Assembly: GCA_900544905.1 (NCBI GenBank)
Contig: UQXF01000015.1
Span: 1-43,880 of the forward strand
Direction of reading: 5' to 3'
Source of the DNA: an uncultured Clostridium sp.
GTDB taxonomy: Bacteria > Bacillota > Clostridia > Lachnospirales > Lachnospiraceae
Length of the DNA stretch: 43,880 nucleotides
Both the position numbers and the translations under genes were made by a program. This document shows positions 33,382 through 42,468 of the stretch, one piece after another; within the stretch, counting starts at the first letter, position 1; the number at the start of each line of letters is the position of its first letter. The notes below the pieces were generated by a model. That model saw only the letters and a program-made list of their open reading frames with translations. It was not told the origin of the DNA and made no database searches.

Positions 33382-33431
33382 CACCGGACATTCACCGGTT
33401 TGCAGCTTTAAAACGCTTATGTTTTAAAGCT
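33382..33431 (-). promoter_or_regulatory. Palindrome and direct repeats upstream of the symporter
   Basis: An 11-bp perfect palindrome (AGCTTTAAAAC with GTTTTAAAGCT, six-base loop, 33404-33431) stands beside two direct CACCGG copies (33382-33387 and 33393-33398) spaced 11 bases apart, close to one helical turn. No clear -35/-10 pair is visible. These look like regulator sites for the symporter gene. Confidence 0.4.
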
Positions 33432-33456
33432 TTAACGTCATAAAGTGAATTATAAG

Positions 33457-33482
33457 AAAAAACAGCCATTCTGTCAATGGCT
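33457..33482 (-). terminator. Terminator overlapping the stop of the second galactose-binding protein gene
   Basis: AGCCATT pairs with AATGGCT across a five-base loop, followed by GTTTTTTC. The stem includes the stop codon of the upstream gene, so the last codons form the left arm of the terminator. Confidence 0.85.
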
Positions 33483-34514
33483 ATTTTTCTCAAGATAACT
33501 TTGGACATTTTCACTTGTAACCTTAGAATAGGGCAGATAGATATATTTATCATTTTCAAATTCTATTTCTTCCATACCCTCTCCTGAAGCAATGGCAACT
33601 GCCAGTCTGGCCATAGCCTCCGCCTGCCCCTCTTTATCATTATATACGGTTCCTGCCAGCTTTGAATCCAGAATTGCCTGCAGTCCGGCATCCGTACCGT
33701 CAATTCCTAAAAACACCGGCAGTGCTGACTCTGTAAAATTGGTCTTCTCATAGGCATCAATTGCACCTAATGCCATATCGTCATTATTTGCCAGAACCAG
33801 CTCAATTTCTGTCTGATACTGGCCAATCATTTGCGTCATCCGGTTTTGCGCCTGTGCCCGGTTCCAGTTTGCAATCTGCCAGCTAAGCTTCTCCAGCTCA
33901 ATACCGCTATTTTTCAAGGTGTCAACCACGCTTTCCGTACGGATAATTGCATCCTGATGACCCGCTTCCCCCTCAAGCACCACATATTGAATCTTTCCGT
34001 CCTTGTTGCGGTCTATCCGGCTATTTTCCTGTATTATATCAACCGCCAGTTCTCCCTGCATCACACCGGATTGCTTTGCATCTGCGCCAACATAATAAAG
34101 CTTATCCCACTGCTTCAAATCTTCTGCAACAGGCTCTCTGTTAAAAAAGATAATCGGCACATCATTCTCTCTTGCAACATCAATTATTTCCGATGGGTCC
34201 GCCCGGTCCACCAGATTGACACACAGAATATCGCACCCCTCCGTAATCAACGAAGCCACCTGGTCATCCTGTGTCCGCTGTGACCCTGCTGCATCCCGGA
34301 TTGTCATTGTAATATCGCAGTCCTCTCTTTCAAGATAATCAAGCTGCTCTCTGAAACAGGCAAGAAGCTCATTGAGAAATGTATCACTCTGATTATAATA
34401 TGTCACTCCGATGTGGATATTACGCGGCACAGTCTGCTCCTGCCTTCCACAGGCACATAATAACTGTATGCTTATGCAGAAAATAATTCCTGCTGCAAAT
34501 AATTTCTTCTTCAT
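33474..34514 (-). CDS. Galactose/glucose-binding lipoprotein, canonical order (MglB paralogue)
   Basis: Lipoprotein of 346 residues with the lipobox LCAC (Cys22). The fold order is the normal MglB order: IHIGVTYYNQSDTFLN near the N terminus, VPIIFFNREP, YYVGADAKQSG, the calcium loop DRNKDGKIQY, GHQDAIIRTE, NWNRAQAQN, ANNDDMALG, GIDGTDAG and GTVYNDKEG. By comparison with E. coli MglB the sugar contacts are all conserved: D44 and F46 (D14, F16), N125 (N91), the HxD-x3-R set, Trp, Asn, Asp and Asn. It probably binds glucose or galactose. It is the last gene of the regulator-kinase-binding protein operon, so it may serve sensing as well as transport. Confidence 0.9.
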   Translation of the reverse strand: MKKKLFAAGIIFCISIQLLCACGRQEQTVPRNIHIGVTYYNQSDTFLNELLACFREQLDYLEREDCDITMTIRDAAGSQRTQDDQVASLITEGCDILCVNLVDRADPSEIIDVARENDVPIIFFNREPVAEDLKQWDKLYYVGADAKQSGVMQGELAVDIIQENSRIDRNKDGKIQYVVLEGEAGHQDAIIRTESVVDTLKNSGIELEKLSWQIANWNRAQAQNRMTQMIGQYQTEIELVLANNDDMALGAIDAYEKTNFTESALPVFLGIDGTDAGLQAILDSKLAGTVYNDKEGQAEAMARLAVAIASGEGMEEIEFENDKYIYLPYSKVTSENVQSYLEKNSH

Positions 34515-34553
34515 TATATATCACAGCCCTTCCAAATCTATAAACCCTAAAAC

Positions 34554-35525
34554 CTACTGGCTCATTGTAAAAAGAACCTCCTGGTTTTTTTTTGTAAACA
34601 ATGTATCTCTGCGCATAATCATATAGGAAACCTCTCTGTTTTGCAGCCTGTCAAAATACTTTTCCAAATTTTCGGCAACCTCTGTCAGACTCTGATAACC
34701 TGCATTAAATCCGTCGGGCACCACCAGGCATTCCACAACACCTGTGTCCAGATAATAAACCGCTTCCGTAGAATATCCAATTCCATATACCAATGCGCCG
34801 TGCAGATTATTAGCCGCGGCACATTCTCCTGCCCTCGTCAGACTGTCATCATCAAGTGCAATCACATAATCCACCCTTGGCTGGTCTTCCAGAAACGCTT
34901 CTCTATCCTCTGTAAAAGAAGCTTCACTGATGGACCAGCTAATCTGGGCTCCTGCATCCATTAATGCATCTTTAAATCCCCTTTCCCGGTCAGTAACAAC
35001 CTCCGAATCATCTGTCTTTGAAAGAAGCCCTATTTTTTTGTCATTAATTTTTCCTTCATAATCCTTTAACAGCTCCTCTGCTAAGGTTACACCCATAGCA
35101 TAATTGTCCGGTGCCGTAACAGGAATCCCGGCAGAGGTTCTTTCCTCGGATGCCGAGCACTCTACAAGCATAACCGGAACCTTACTTCTAATCTTTTCCA
35201 GCATTTCCTCCGCATCCGGAACAGGCTGCACAATAACTGCATCCGCCCCATTATCTATTTCACTTTCTATTATCCGCTTTTCGTCCTCAACGGACAATTC
35301 TTCTCCGGTATTGACAACATACATCTCTATTCCATGGTCTTCTGCTGCCATTTTCAATCCATATTTAAACGCAGACCATTGATTATCATCCGAATTTTGA
35401 ATAATCACAGAAACCTTATAAAGAGCCCTTCCGTTTTTTTCCTGTACCATAAGAATTGCCACTATAATAACCAGAACAGCCAGAACAGATTCAATTAAAA
35501 TAAATAATTTTTTACTATTTTTCAT
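34554..35525 (-). CDS. Membrane-anchored sugar-binding sensor protein (XylFII-like)
   Basis: Periplasmic-binding-protein-fold protein of 323 residues. It has an N-terminal uncleaved anchor (LFILIESVLAVLVIIVAILM) and no lipobox Cys. The binding domain starts with YKVSVIIQNSDDNQWSAFKYG and includes GADAVIVQPVPDAEEM, APDNYAMGVTLAEELL, IALDDDSLTRAGECAA and GIGYSTEAVYYLDTGV, the LacI/RbsB-like layout. Next to a YesM-type kinase and YesN-type regulator this matches the XylFII-LytS-YesN three-component systems of Clostridium, in which the anchored binding protein presents sugar to the kinase. The gene follows the kinase by 41 bases. The ligand is unknown; a hexose is likely from context. Confidence 0.8.
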   Translation of the reverse strand: MKNSKKLFILIESVLAVLVIIVAILMVQEKNGRALYKVSVIIQNSDDNQWSAFKYGLKMAAEDHGIEMYVVNTGEELSVEDEKRIIESEIDNGADAVIVQPVPDAEEMLEKIRSKVPVMLVECSASEERTSAGIPVTAPDNYAMGVTLAEELLKDYEGKINDKKIGLLSKTDDSEVVTDRERGFKDALMDAGAQISWSISEASFTEDREAFLEDQPRVDYVIALDDDSLTRAGECAAANNLHGALVYGIGYSTEAVYYLDTGVVECLVVPDGFNAGYQSLTEVAENLEKYFDRLQNREVSYMIMRRDTLFTKKNQEVLFTMSQ

Positions 35526-35566
35526 CTCTACTTACCCAGCTTCTTTCCATAATCCGTTTTTGCCTG

Positions 35567-37381
35567 CTAATATACATGTCCCTCTTCAATATTCTTTCTA
35601 TTTTCTTCCGTATACGGAACTGCCGGAATGCAGATAGAAACGGTTGTTCCCTCATCCGGTTCACTTTCAACAATAAGACCATACTCCTTGCCAAAAAGAA
35701 CCTGAATACGGTTGTTTACATTTACAAGACCAACTCCCGAGCCTTTTTTATGAACCCGGTTATTGTCTGTAAGCAAAAGCTTTACCTCATCCTCCGGAAT
35801 TCCAATTCCATTATCGGTGACGGAAAGAATAATTTTCCCATCCTTCCGCAAACCCGTCACCCTGATTTCTCCGCAGTCATCCATGCCTCCAACCCCATAA
35901 TTAATCGCATTTTCCAGAATCGGCTGCAATATTAATTTTACGGTACAACAGGTATATATGGACGGCTCCACATCAAATGTAACAGAAAAGGAATCCTTAT
36001 ACCGGACCTTCTGTATATTCATATAGCTTTCCGCATGCTGCAGCTCATCCTTCACACTGATTATCGTATGTCCCTTAGAAAGGCTAATCCGAAACAGCTT
36101 TGCCAGCTGCGAAATCATAAAAGCTGCATCATCATTACGCCCTCCTTCAATCATCCACGTAATAGAATCCAGGGCATTGTATAAAAAATGAGGATTAATC
36201 TGGCTCTGCAGGGCATCGAGCTCACTTTTTCTTCTCTCATTTTGTTCCCAGACAATCTTCTTCATCAGCATATCAATCTGTTCATATGACCTTTGAATAG
36301 AATGTCCCAGCTGCCTGATTTCCAGCGGTCCACCAATATAAATCTCCGGTTTTTCTCCCGCTTCAAATTCTTTGACGGAATCATTTAATTTCAAAATAGG
36401 ACTGGAAATCCTGACTGAAATAACACGATTGATAATAACAAGCATCATTGCCATAAGAAGCATAATCATTACAATAAAATACCTGATACCAATCATTCCG
36501 TGAGTAAACGTGGTATACGGAATCACTCCAACCAGCTTCCAACCGGTATAACTAATGGTATCAACAACAATTTTCCGCTGTTCTCCTTCAAACACTTCAT
36601 CATAAACACCATCCTTGTATTGTGCTGCTATTTCACTGTTCTCATTACAAATTCCATTACTGATTTGTATCTGCTGAGGATGATAGATGATTTGTCCGTT
36701 ATTATCACATAAATAATAATACTGTCCGTTATCTAATGTATTAATCTGTTTCATCATCCGTGAAATGCTGGAAAAATCCATATCTACAAGTAAAACGCCT
36801 AACTGCGGAACCCCCTCATCCGTAAGTTCAACGACACGGCTTAATGAAATGACCCAATAATAGCGAAATGCCGTATCATCAAACAGATTCTGAATATGCG
36901 GAGTGGAAAAATGCATATTCTCCATCTTATCCATAGCCTGTACATACCAATCCTGTCTGGTAACATCCGGGTCTTCTTTCTGGACTGCCACCGGTTCTGC
37001 TGCCATCAGGCTTCCGTAATTATTGTATATGGCAATACTTCGCAGATTGTCTCTGTTTGCTTCATACAAAAGATTCATTCCACGCTGAATATCCTTGTTC
37101 TGGCTGGTTAAGTCATTTTCTTTTATGACATCATAGTAAGCGGCATCCGATATCTGCCGCATACTGACCAGATAATCCTCCAGATTTTCCCCGGTCTGCT
37201 CCATCAGCATCTGCGTACTTTGTATCATCTCCTGCCGGGATAAGGTTGAAAACCGGAGATACATCACAATCCCCAGAACCAGCATTATTGAAATAGATAT
37301 CACAGAAAATGCCAGCATAATCGTAGGCTGCATTCCTCTTGGTTTTAAGTTCTTTAATTTCCTGATATACTTACTCTTCAC
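35567..37381 (-). CDS. Sensor histidine kinase, dCache/HAMP/YesM type
   Basis: Membrane histidine kinase of 604 residues. Helix one lies at about 20-42, an extracellular dCache-like domain at about 45-295, helix two at about 298-318 and HAMP to about 375. The His_kinase domain has QINPHFLYNALDSITWM (phospho-accepting H398). The ATP domain has ILENAINYGVG, DNGIGI and GSGVGLVNVNNRI. The start codon is GTG and overlaps the regulator stop by four bases (GTGA). This is the usual YesM architecture of sugar-responsive systems in Firmicutes. It probably receives input from the anchored binding protein encoded next and phosphorylates the regulator encoded just before it. Confidence 0.93.
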   Translation of the reverse strand: MKSKYIRKLKNLKPRGMQPTIMLAFSVISISIMLVLGIVMYLRFSTLSRQEMIQSTQMLMEQTGENLEDYLVSMRQISDAAYYDVIKENDLTSQNKDIQRGMNLLYEANRDNLRSIAIYNNYGSLMAAEPVAVQKEDPDVTRQDWYVQAMDKMENMHFSTPHIQNLFDDTAFRYYWVISLSRVVELTDEGVPQLGVLLVDMDFSSISRMMKQINTLDNGQYYYLCDNNGQIIYHPQQIQISNGICNENSEIAAQYKDGVYDEVFEGEQRKIVVDTISYTGWKLVGVIPYTTFTHGMIGIRYFIVMIMLLMAMMLVIINRVISVRISSPILKLNDSVKEFEAGEKPEIYIGGPLEIRQLGHSIQRSYEQIDMLMKKIVWEQNERRKSELDALQSQINPHFLYNALDSITWMIEGGRNDDAAFMISQLAKLFRISLSKGHTIISVKDELQHAESYMNIQKVRYKDSFSVTFDVEPSIYTCCTVKLILQPILENAINYGVGGMDDCGEIRVTGLRKDGKIILSVTDNGIGIPEDEVKLLLTDNNRVHKKGSGVGLVNVNNRIQVLFGKEYGLIVESEPDEGTTVSICIPAVPYTEENRKNIEEGHVY

Positions 37382-38982
37382 TTATTTGCATACTCCGTTC
37401 TGTATTTTGAGGGTGACACACCAAATCTCCTTTTAAATACATAACTAAAATAATTGGGGTCCGCATACCCGACACTTTGAGCTATAATATAATTTTTTTC
37501 ATTCGTTTCAATTAAAAGGCGGGATGCCCGGTCCATGCGATAATCTGTTAAGTATCCTATAAATGAATTTCCCGTCTCTTTTTTAAACACAGTAGAAAAA
37601 TACGAATTGGATACACCCAAAACTTCACAGATGCTATCCAGTGAAAGCTCTTCATCTGCATAATTATTATGAACATATTCCTTTGCCTTGCTTACAAAGG
37701 ACTTTGTTGATTTGCTCCGGGCACTGATTAATTCCTCCCGGAAGGACAGACTGACTTGAATGACCCATTCCCGCAGCGCATCATACTCCAAATCGAGCAG
37801 CCTGCTATATAGCTTTCTTATATCTCCCAGGAAATCCTCTGTTTCTATATTATTATTAACCGAAAACCGATATAATCCACCAATCAGTTCCATAACAGCA
37901 ATGTAATGATGCTGTAAAGACTTTGCCGGAACAAGTACATGGTTTAAATATTTATCAACCGCCTTCCTTACATCCTCCGGCGAACCCAAACGAATCATTT
38001 TAAACAGATTCGACAATTCAGCATCATTCATCATATTGGATTCTCCCGGCTTTTTCGGCACAATCTCCTTCATATTAATTGCCCTGGAAGCACCAAAGAG
38101 TACCCGGTAGGAGACCGCCTCCCTTGCACTGCTATAGGATTGTGACAATTCAAGAATATTGTTACAGACCGACCCTACCCCTATAGTGACAACAGCACCG
38201 ATGATACGCCGGGCATATTTGCAAAACCGGTCACATTCATCTGTCAGCTCCGTAATTTCATTTTCATCATTAAGCTGCAGGATTGCAACGGTATTTCCAA
38301 TATACGTAAAGAATTTAACCTGCCATTTTTCTCCAAAGCGTTCCTCTGCCTGTTTTTGAACCGATGTAGATAATAGCAGCGGATTCATATTCTCAGGCAC
38401 CTGATTTGATGAGGTATGAATGACAAGGCAGCAAAAAAACGGACCTGCAAAGGAAATCTGATAATCCGAAAGATACTTTTGAACCTCTTCTTCCCGGACT
38501 CTTCCTTCAATTAGCGTAGAATAAAAATTCGCCTGCAAAAAGGGCAATGACTCCATATAGTATTTCTGCAAAATCTCCACGTTTCTTTTTTCGCTAATTT
38601 CCTGGTCCAGTTTTATTTTGAGCTGTGAGAATACACCGGTCATCTCCACAGAATTTACCGGCTTGAGAATATATTCTTCGACCTCCAGATGAACAGCCTC
38701 CTTCGCATATTCAAATTCATCAAAGCCTGTAAAAAGCAGAATCTTGGTTGTAGGAAATCTGGTTTTAATGGAATCCGCCAGCTCCATCCCATCCATATAG
38801 GGCATCTTAATATCTGTCATAACAACATCCGGCTGAAATTCCTCCACCATCTCAAGAGCCTTTACTCCGTTACCTGCATGTCCAATCACAGAGAAGCCGA
38901 GCCCCTCCCAGTCAATTTTTTTCATAATAACCTGTATTACTTCTTCCTCATCATCCACCAGAAGCACTGTATATTTACCCAT
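37378..38982 (-). CDS. Response regulator with AraC-type output domain (YesN-like)
   Basis: Cytoplasmic regulator of 534 residues. The receiver domain spans 1-120: acidic pair D10-D11, phospho-acceptor D57 in MTDIKMPYMDG, and a conserved Lys in ILKPV. A middle region of about 300 residues follows, YesN-like and of unknown fold. The C-terminal AraC/XylS domain has two helix-turn-helices (LSLDSICEVLGVSNSYFSTV and YIIAQSVGYADPNYFSYVFK). GGAG seven bases before the ATG at 38982 sets the start. The gene leads its operon behind a clear promoter and overlaps the kinase gene. Its likely target is the adjacent mgl operon and its own promoter. Confidence 0.93.
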   Translation of the reverse strand: MGKYTVLLVDDEEEVIQVIMKKIDWEGLGFSVIGHAGNGVKALEMVEEFQPDVVMTDIKMPYMDGMELADSIKTRFPTTKILLFTGFDEFEYAKEAVHLEVEEYILKPVNSVEMTGVFSQLKIKLDQEISEKRNVEILQKYYMESLPFLQANFYSTLIEGRVREEEVQKYLSDYQISFAGPFFCCLVIHTSSNQVPENMNPLLLSTSVQKQAEERFGEKWQVKFFTYIGNTVAILQLNDENEITELTDECDRFCKYARRIIGAVVTIGVGSVCNNILELSQSYSSAREAVSYRVLFGASRAINMKEIVPKKPGESNMMNDAELSNLFKMIRLGSPEDVRKAVDKYLNHVLVPAKSLQHHYIAVMELIGGLYRFSVNNNIETEDFLGDIRKLYSRLLDLEYDALREWVIQVSLSFREELISARSKSTKSFVSKAKEYVHNNYADEELSLDSICEVLGVSNSYFSTVFKKETGNSFIGYLTDYRMDRASRLLIETNEKNYIIAQSVGYADPNYFSYVFKRRFGVSPSKYRTEYANK

Positions 38983-39028
38983 ATTTTTTCTCCATATATG
39001 CATTTCACATCTGCTTAATATTTTTAAC

Positions 39029-39057
39029 ATTATAACAAATGCATCTTTGAAAGTAAA
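39029..39057 (-). promoter_or_regulatory. Promoter of the sensor operon
   Basis: TTTACT, 17 bases, perfect TATAAT, about 45 bases before the regulator start. The sequence GTAAACGCT over the -35 box matches the left part of a catabolite-responsive element, but the right part does not match, so CcpA control is only a possibility. Confidence 0.75.
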
Positions 39058-39075
39058 CGCTGCTGTCTTCCGGAC

Positions 39076-39115
39076 ATGCAAAAAGAACCAGAACTGCATC
39101 TGGCTCCTTTTGCAT
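39076..39115 (-). terminator. Terminator after mglC
   Basis: A long hairpin (17 bp with two G-U pairs) has a T-rich right arm on the minus strand, so a shorter GAGCCAGA/TTCTGGTTC stem is followed by TTTTT. It lies 11 bases after the mglC stop and separates the transporter operon from the sensor operon. Confidence 0.8.
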
Positions 39116-39125
39116 CCACTGACAA

Positions 39126-40787
39126 TTACTTTTTCTGAACATATTTCAGACAATCAAGTGTTACTGCCGAGAGAATGATAATACCTTCAAATACAAACTG
39201 AAGGTTTGTATCAATACCAAGAATTGTAAGAGAATAGGTAAGGGCTGTAAAAATCAGTACACCAACTACTACACCTGATATCTTACCAATACCACCGGTA
39301 AAAGAGACACCTCCTACAACGCAGGCGGCGATTGCATCCATATCCCAGCCCTGTCCATAAGCCGCAGAGCCCGAACCAACCATTCTTGCACATTCAAGCC
39401 ATGAGCCAAATCCATATAAAATACCAGCCAGGATAAATGCTCCCATTGTTACACGGAATACGGAAATACCGGAAACTGATGCAGCCTCCGGGTTTCCTCC
39501 AACCGCATACAGATTCTTTCCAAATGTAGTCTTATTCCAAATAAACCATACAATTGCAATTGCTGCCACTGCCCAGAGAATAATCGTCGGGAAGCCATTT
39601 ATTTTCGGAATAATCATATTGGGAATCGTCGGTTCAATCGCACCAAATGACACACCCTTTGTTGCATATGTAACAATTCCAAAAATCATCAGCATGTTTG
39701 CCATTGTAGAGATAAACGGATGCATCTTAAATTTCGCCGTAAAAAAGCCTGCAATTGATGTAAAAAATGTACACAAAAATATGCACATTACCAATGCCAA
39801 AACCACTCTGCCCCCAACGGGTATCCCGGTAAAATCAAATACATGGCCAAAAACCGCTCCTGTATTGATTCCCTGGTGCATGATAATCGTTGCAGTTGTC
39901 ATACCCATACCAACCATACGTCCAATGGAAAGGTCTGTACCGGTAAGAAGAATCAATCCAGCAACACCAAGAGCGAGAAGCATCCGAGGGGAAGCCTGCT
40001 GAAGAATGTTTAAAACATTATTATATGTAAGCAGCGGTGTATGCTTTACCATCGGCGTAATAATACATAACATAATAAAAATCAGAAGAATTACAATATA
40101 CAGACCATTCTGCAGGAGAAATGTCCGGCGGTTAAACGTATATTTATAATTTTCCCATTTCTGCACCTTTGATTCCATAAAGGTAAACTTTGATAAGCGC
40201 AGTAAGTCAATTAAATGGTATTTAAACGTATACGCTGCATGTCTTCTGTCCTTTATCTGCTGAAGCTCCTTCTCCAGCTCCATTTTAGCATCGAACAGCT
40301 TGTTTTTATAGACATATTTTTCATCCTTTATCTCCTGCTTGTCAGAAAGCTTTGAAAGGATTTCATGATGCTCTTTTTGCAGCTTCTCCACCTTTTTGTG
40401 GTATTTTTCTTTTGCGGCTATCTTTTCATACTCACAGCTTTTTTTAACCACCTGGTAATAATCTTTGTCAAAATGTGCTTTGAGATAAGCTTCCGCATCT
40501 GAAATTAATCCGGAAATTTCTTCTTTATTTTTTTCTTCTACTTTTTTTGCCTTTACCAGCTCCTCCTGGTTTTTAGCAATCTCCGTCTCTCTCTCCTTCT
40601 TTGTAAGGGTACAGTCTCTTTTTATACTGTCAATACTGTTTTGAAGTGCAAGCACCTTATTCGTGCCGTCCTTCCTGAGACTGTCAATCTTTTCCTGAAT
40701 TTTACCAACATAATCCTCTATTGGCTGACGCAGCTGCATTTCCTGTTCAGCAGTAAGAATTTTACTGTTTTCATTAGCCATATCCAT
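39126..40787 (-). CDS. mglC: Galactose-type ABC transporter permease with N-terminal coiled-coil extension
   Basis: Membrane permease of the MglC/RbsC family, about 553 residues. The permease core begins near residue 222 with NGLYIVILLIFIMLC and has the family segments LLALGVAGLILLTGTDLSIG, MHPFISTMANMLMIFGI, AVGGNPEAASVSGI and ACVVGGVSFTGGIGKI. MglC proteins are usually about 330-340 residues; this one carries an extra 220 highly charged residues that look like a long cytosolic coiled coil (KERETEIAKNQEELVKAKK, KKVEKLQKEHHEILSKLSDK). The extension is in frame and has ordinary codon use. AAGGAG lies four bases before the ATG at 40787; other ATGs at 40790 and 40781 are possible. The gene follows mglA by about 12 bases. 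Confidence 0.92.
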   Translation of the reverse strand: MDMANENSKILTAEQEMQLRQPIEDYVGKIQEKIDSLRKDGTNKVLALQNSIDSIKRDCTLTKKERETEIAKNQEELVKAKKVEEKNKEEISGLISDAEAYLKAHFDKDYYQVVKKSCEYEKIAAKEKYHKKVEKLQKEHHEILSKLSDKQEIKDEKYVYKNKLFDAKMELEKELQQIKDRRHAAYTFKYHLIDLLRLSKFTFMESKVQKWENYKYTFNRRTFLLQNGLYIVILLIFIMLCIITPMVKHTPLLTYNNVLNILQQASPRMLLALGVAGLILLTGTDLSIGRMVGMGMTTATIIMHQGINTGAVFGHVFDFTGIPVGGRVVLALVMCIFLCTFFTSIAGFFTAKFKMHPFISTMANMLMIFGIVTYATKGVSFGAIEPTIPNMIIPKINGFPTIILWAVAAIAIVWFIWNKTTFGKNLYAVGGNPEAASVSGISVFRVTMGAFILAGILYGFGSWLECARMVGSGSAAYGQGWDMDAIAACVVGGVSFTGGIGKISGVVVGVLIFTALTYSLTILGIDTNLQFVFEGIIILSAVTLDCLKYVQKK

Positions 40788-40799
40788 CATTCTCCTTCA

Positions 40800-42308
40800 T
40801 TATAGATATTTTGCACTGAGCCTTAAAAGCTCTTCCTGATTTGTCTCCTTCGTGTTAACAATTCCAGAAAGGCGTCCGTTTGACATAACACCAATGCGGT
40901 TCGTAATTCCTAAAATTTCCGGCATTTCAGATGAAACCACGATAATTGTCTTTCCCTGTTTCGCCATATTAATAATCAATTCATATATCTCATATTTTGC
41001 GCCAACATCAATTCCTCTTGTGGGTTCATCCATCATAAACACCTGCGGTCCACGTTCCAGCCATTTTCCAAAGATAACCTTCTGCTGGTTTCCACCGGAA
41101 AGGCTTGAAATCATATCTTCCGGTCCCATACATTTTGTATGCATGATTTTGATTTCATTTGCAGTTGCCTTTACCATTTTGGAATCGGAAAGTGCTACTC
41201 CCGACTTATAATGATTCAAATTTGCAATTGTTGTATTAAATGTAAGGTCACCTTTCAGAAACAGCCCGTTTGCTTTCCGTTCTTCCGTAATCATGGCAAA
41301 TCCATGCTCCATAGCTTCCTTCGCACTGCTAAAGTTCATGAGACGATTATTAAAATACACACGTCCCGCCGCTCTGGTTCTGACACCAAAAATTGTCTCC
41401 AAAAGCTCCGTCCGTCCGGCTCCAACCAGACCATACAACCCAAAAATTTCTCCTTCTTTTACATCAAATGAGATATCCTGCAAATGCGGTTCAAATTTTG
41501 TAGACAGATGCTGAATTGATAAAATTACATCTTTTGGATTGTTGTCAACCGGCGGAAACCGGTTTTCAAGAGACCGGCCAACCATAGCTGCAATCAACTC
41601 ATTCATATTTGTATCTTCCGCACGTTTTGTCATGACAAGATTACCATCGCGAAGTACCGATATCTCATCACAGATTTCAAAAATTTCATCCATCTTATGA
41701 GAGATATATATCAAAGATATACCCTGTTCTTTTAACATTCTCATCATTTCAAACAATTTATCAACCTCTTGTACCGTTAATGAAGAGGTTGGCTCATCAA
41801 GAACAATTACCTTTGAATTATAGGAAATCGCCTTGGCAATCTCACACATCTGTCTCTGGGAGACCGACATATTCCGCATCGGCTGTGTGAGATTTACAGT
41901 CATACCCAGTTTTCTGAAAAGCTCAGAGGCTTCCGATTTCATTCTGCCTTCATCAACAACTCCCATGGAATTAACGGGATAACGTCCAAGAAATAAATTG
42001 TCTATTACATTTCTTTCCAGACACTGGTTCAATTCCTGATGAACCATAGCAATGCCATTTTCAAGAGCATCTTTAGGTCCGGAAAAATTAACTTCCTTGC
42101 CATCAAGGATAATACTGCCTTCATCTTTCTGATAGGTACCAAAAAGACATTTCATCATCGTCGACTTACCGGCGCCATTTTCGCCCATAAGACCCATAAC
42201 TGTTCCGCGCTTCACATTCATATTGATATGATCCAAAACTCTGTTCCGGCCAAAGGACTTACTCATATTGCGTATCGATAAGACGATATCCACTTTTTCA
42301 TCTACCAT
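40800..42308 (-). CDS. mglA: Galactose-type ABC transporter ATP-binding protein
   Basis: Double ATPase of the sugar CUT2 family, 502 residues. The N-terminal half has Walker A GENGAGKST, a degenerate signature MSVSQRQMCEIAKA and Walker B VIVLDEPTSSL. The C-terminal half has GLVGAGRTELLE as its imperfect Walker A, the good signature LSGGNQQKVIFGKWL and Walker B VFMMDEPTRGID. This asymmetry is normal for MglA, RbsA and XylG. The ATG at 42308 is preferred because AGGAG lies eight bases before it. It follows mglB after a hairpin that probably reduces its expression, and partners with the MglC permease. Confidence 0.95.
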   Translation of the reverse strand: MVDEKVDIVLSIRNMSKSFGRNRVLDHINMNVKRGTVMGLMGENGAGKSTMMKCLFGTYQKDEGSIILDGKEVNFSGPKDALENGIAMVHQELNQCLERNVIDNLFLGRYPVNSMGVVDEGRMKSEASELFRKLGMTVNLTQPMRNMSVSQRQMCEIAKAISYNSKVIVLDEPTSSLTVQEVDKLFEMMRMLKEQGISLIYISHKMDEIFEICDEISVLRDGNLVMTKRAEDTNMNELIAAMVGRSLENRFPPVDNNPKDVILSIQHLSTKFEPHLQDISFDVKEGEIFGLYGLVGAGRTELLETIFGVRTRAAGRVYFNNRLMNFSSAKEAMEHGFAMITEERKANGLFLKGDLTFNTTIANLNHYKSGVALSDSKMVKATANEIKIMHTKCMGPEDMISSLSGGNQQKVIFGKWLERGPQVFMMDEPTRGIDVGAKYEIYELIINMAKQGKTIIVVSSEMPEILGITNRIGVMSNGRLSGIVNTKETNQEELLRLSAKYL

Positions 42309-42401
42309 TGTCATTACTCCTATTTATTAATATTTTTCAGTATTGAATCAAATATTATGGTGGTTTCCTGCAGGCGGATTTTCAGAAAAACACATTATTT
42401 T

Positions 42402-42444
42402 AAAAAAAGAGGTTATTAGGGAGAAATTCTTCTCCCTAATAGCC
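42402..42444 (-). terminator. Strong hairpin-T tract between mglB and mglA
   Basis: GGCTATTAGGGAGAA pairs with TTCTCCCTAATAACC (one mismatch, four-base loop) and TCTTTTTTT follows, 25 bases after the mglB stop. Since mglA and mglC lie beyond it, it is probably a partial terminator that keeps binding protein in excess over the membrane parts. Confidence 0.85.
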
Positions 42445-42468
42445 TGCCTGTCTTTATTTGAACAGCTA

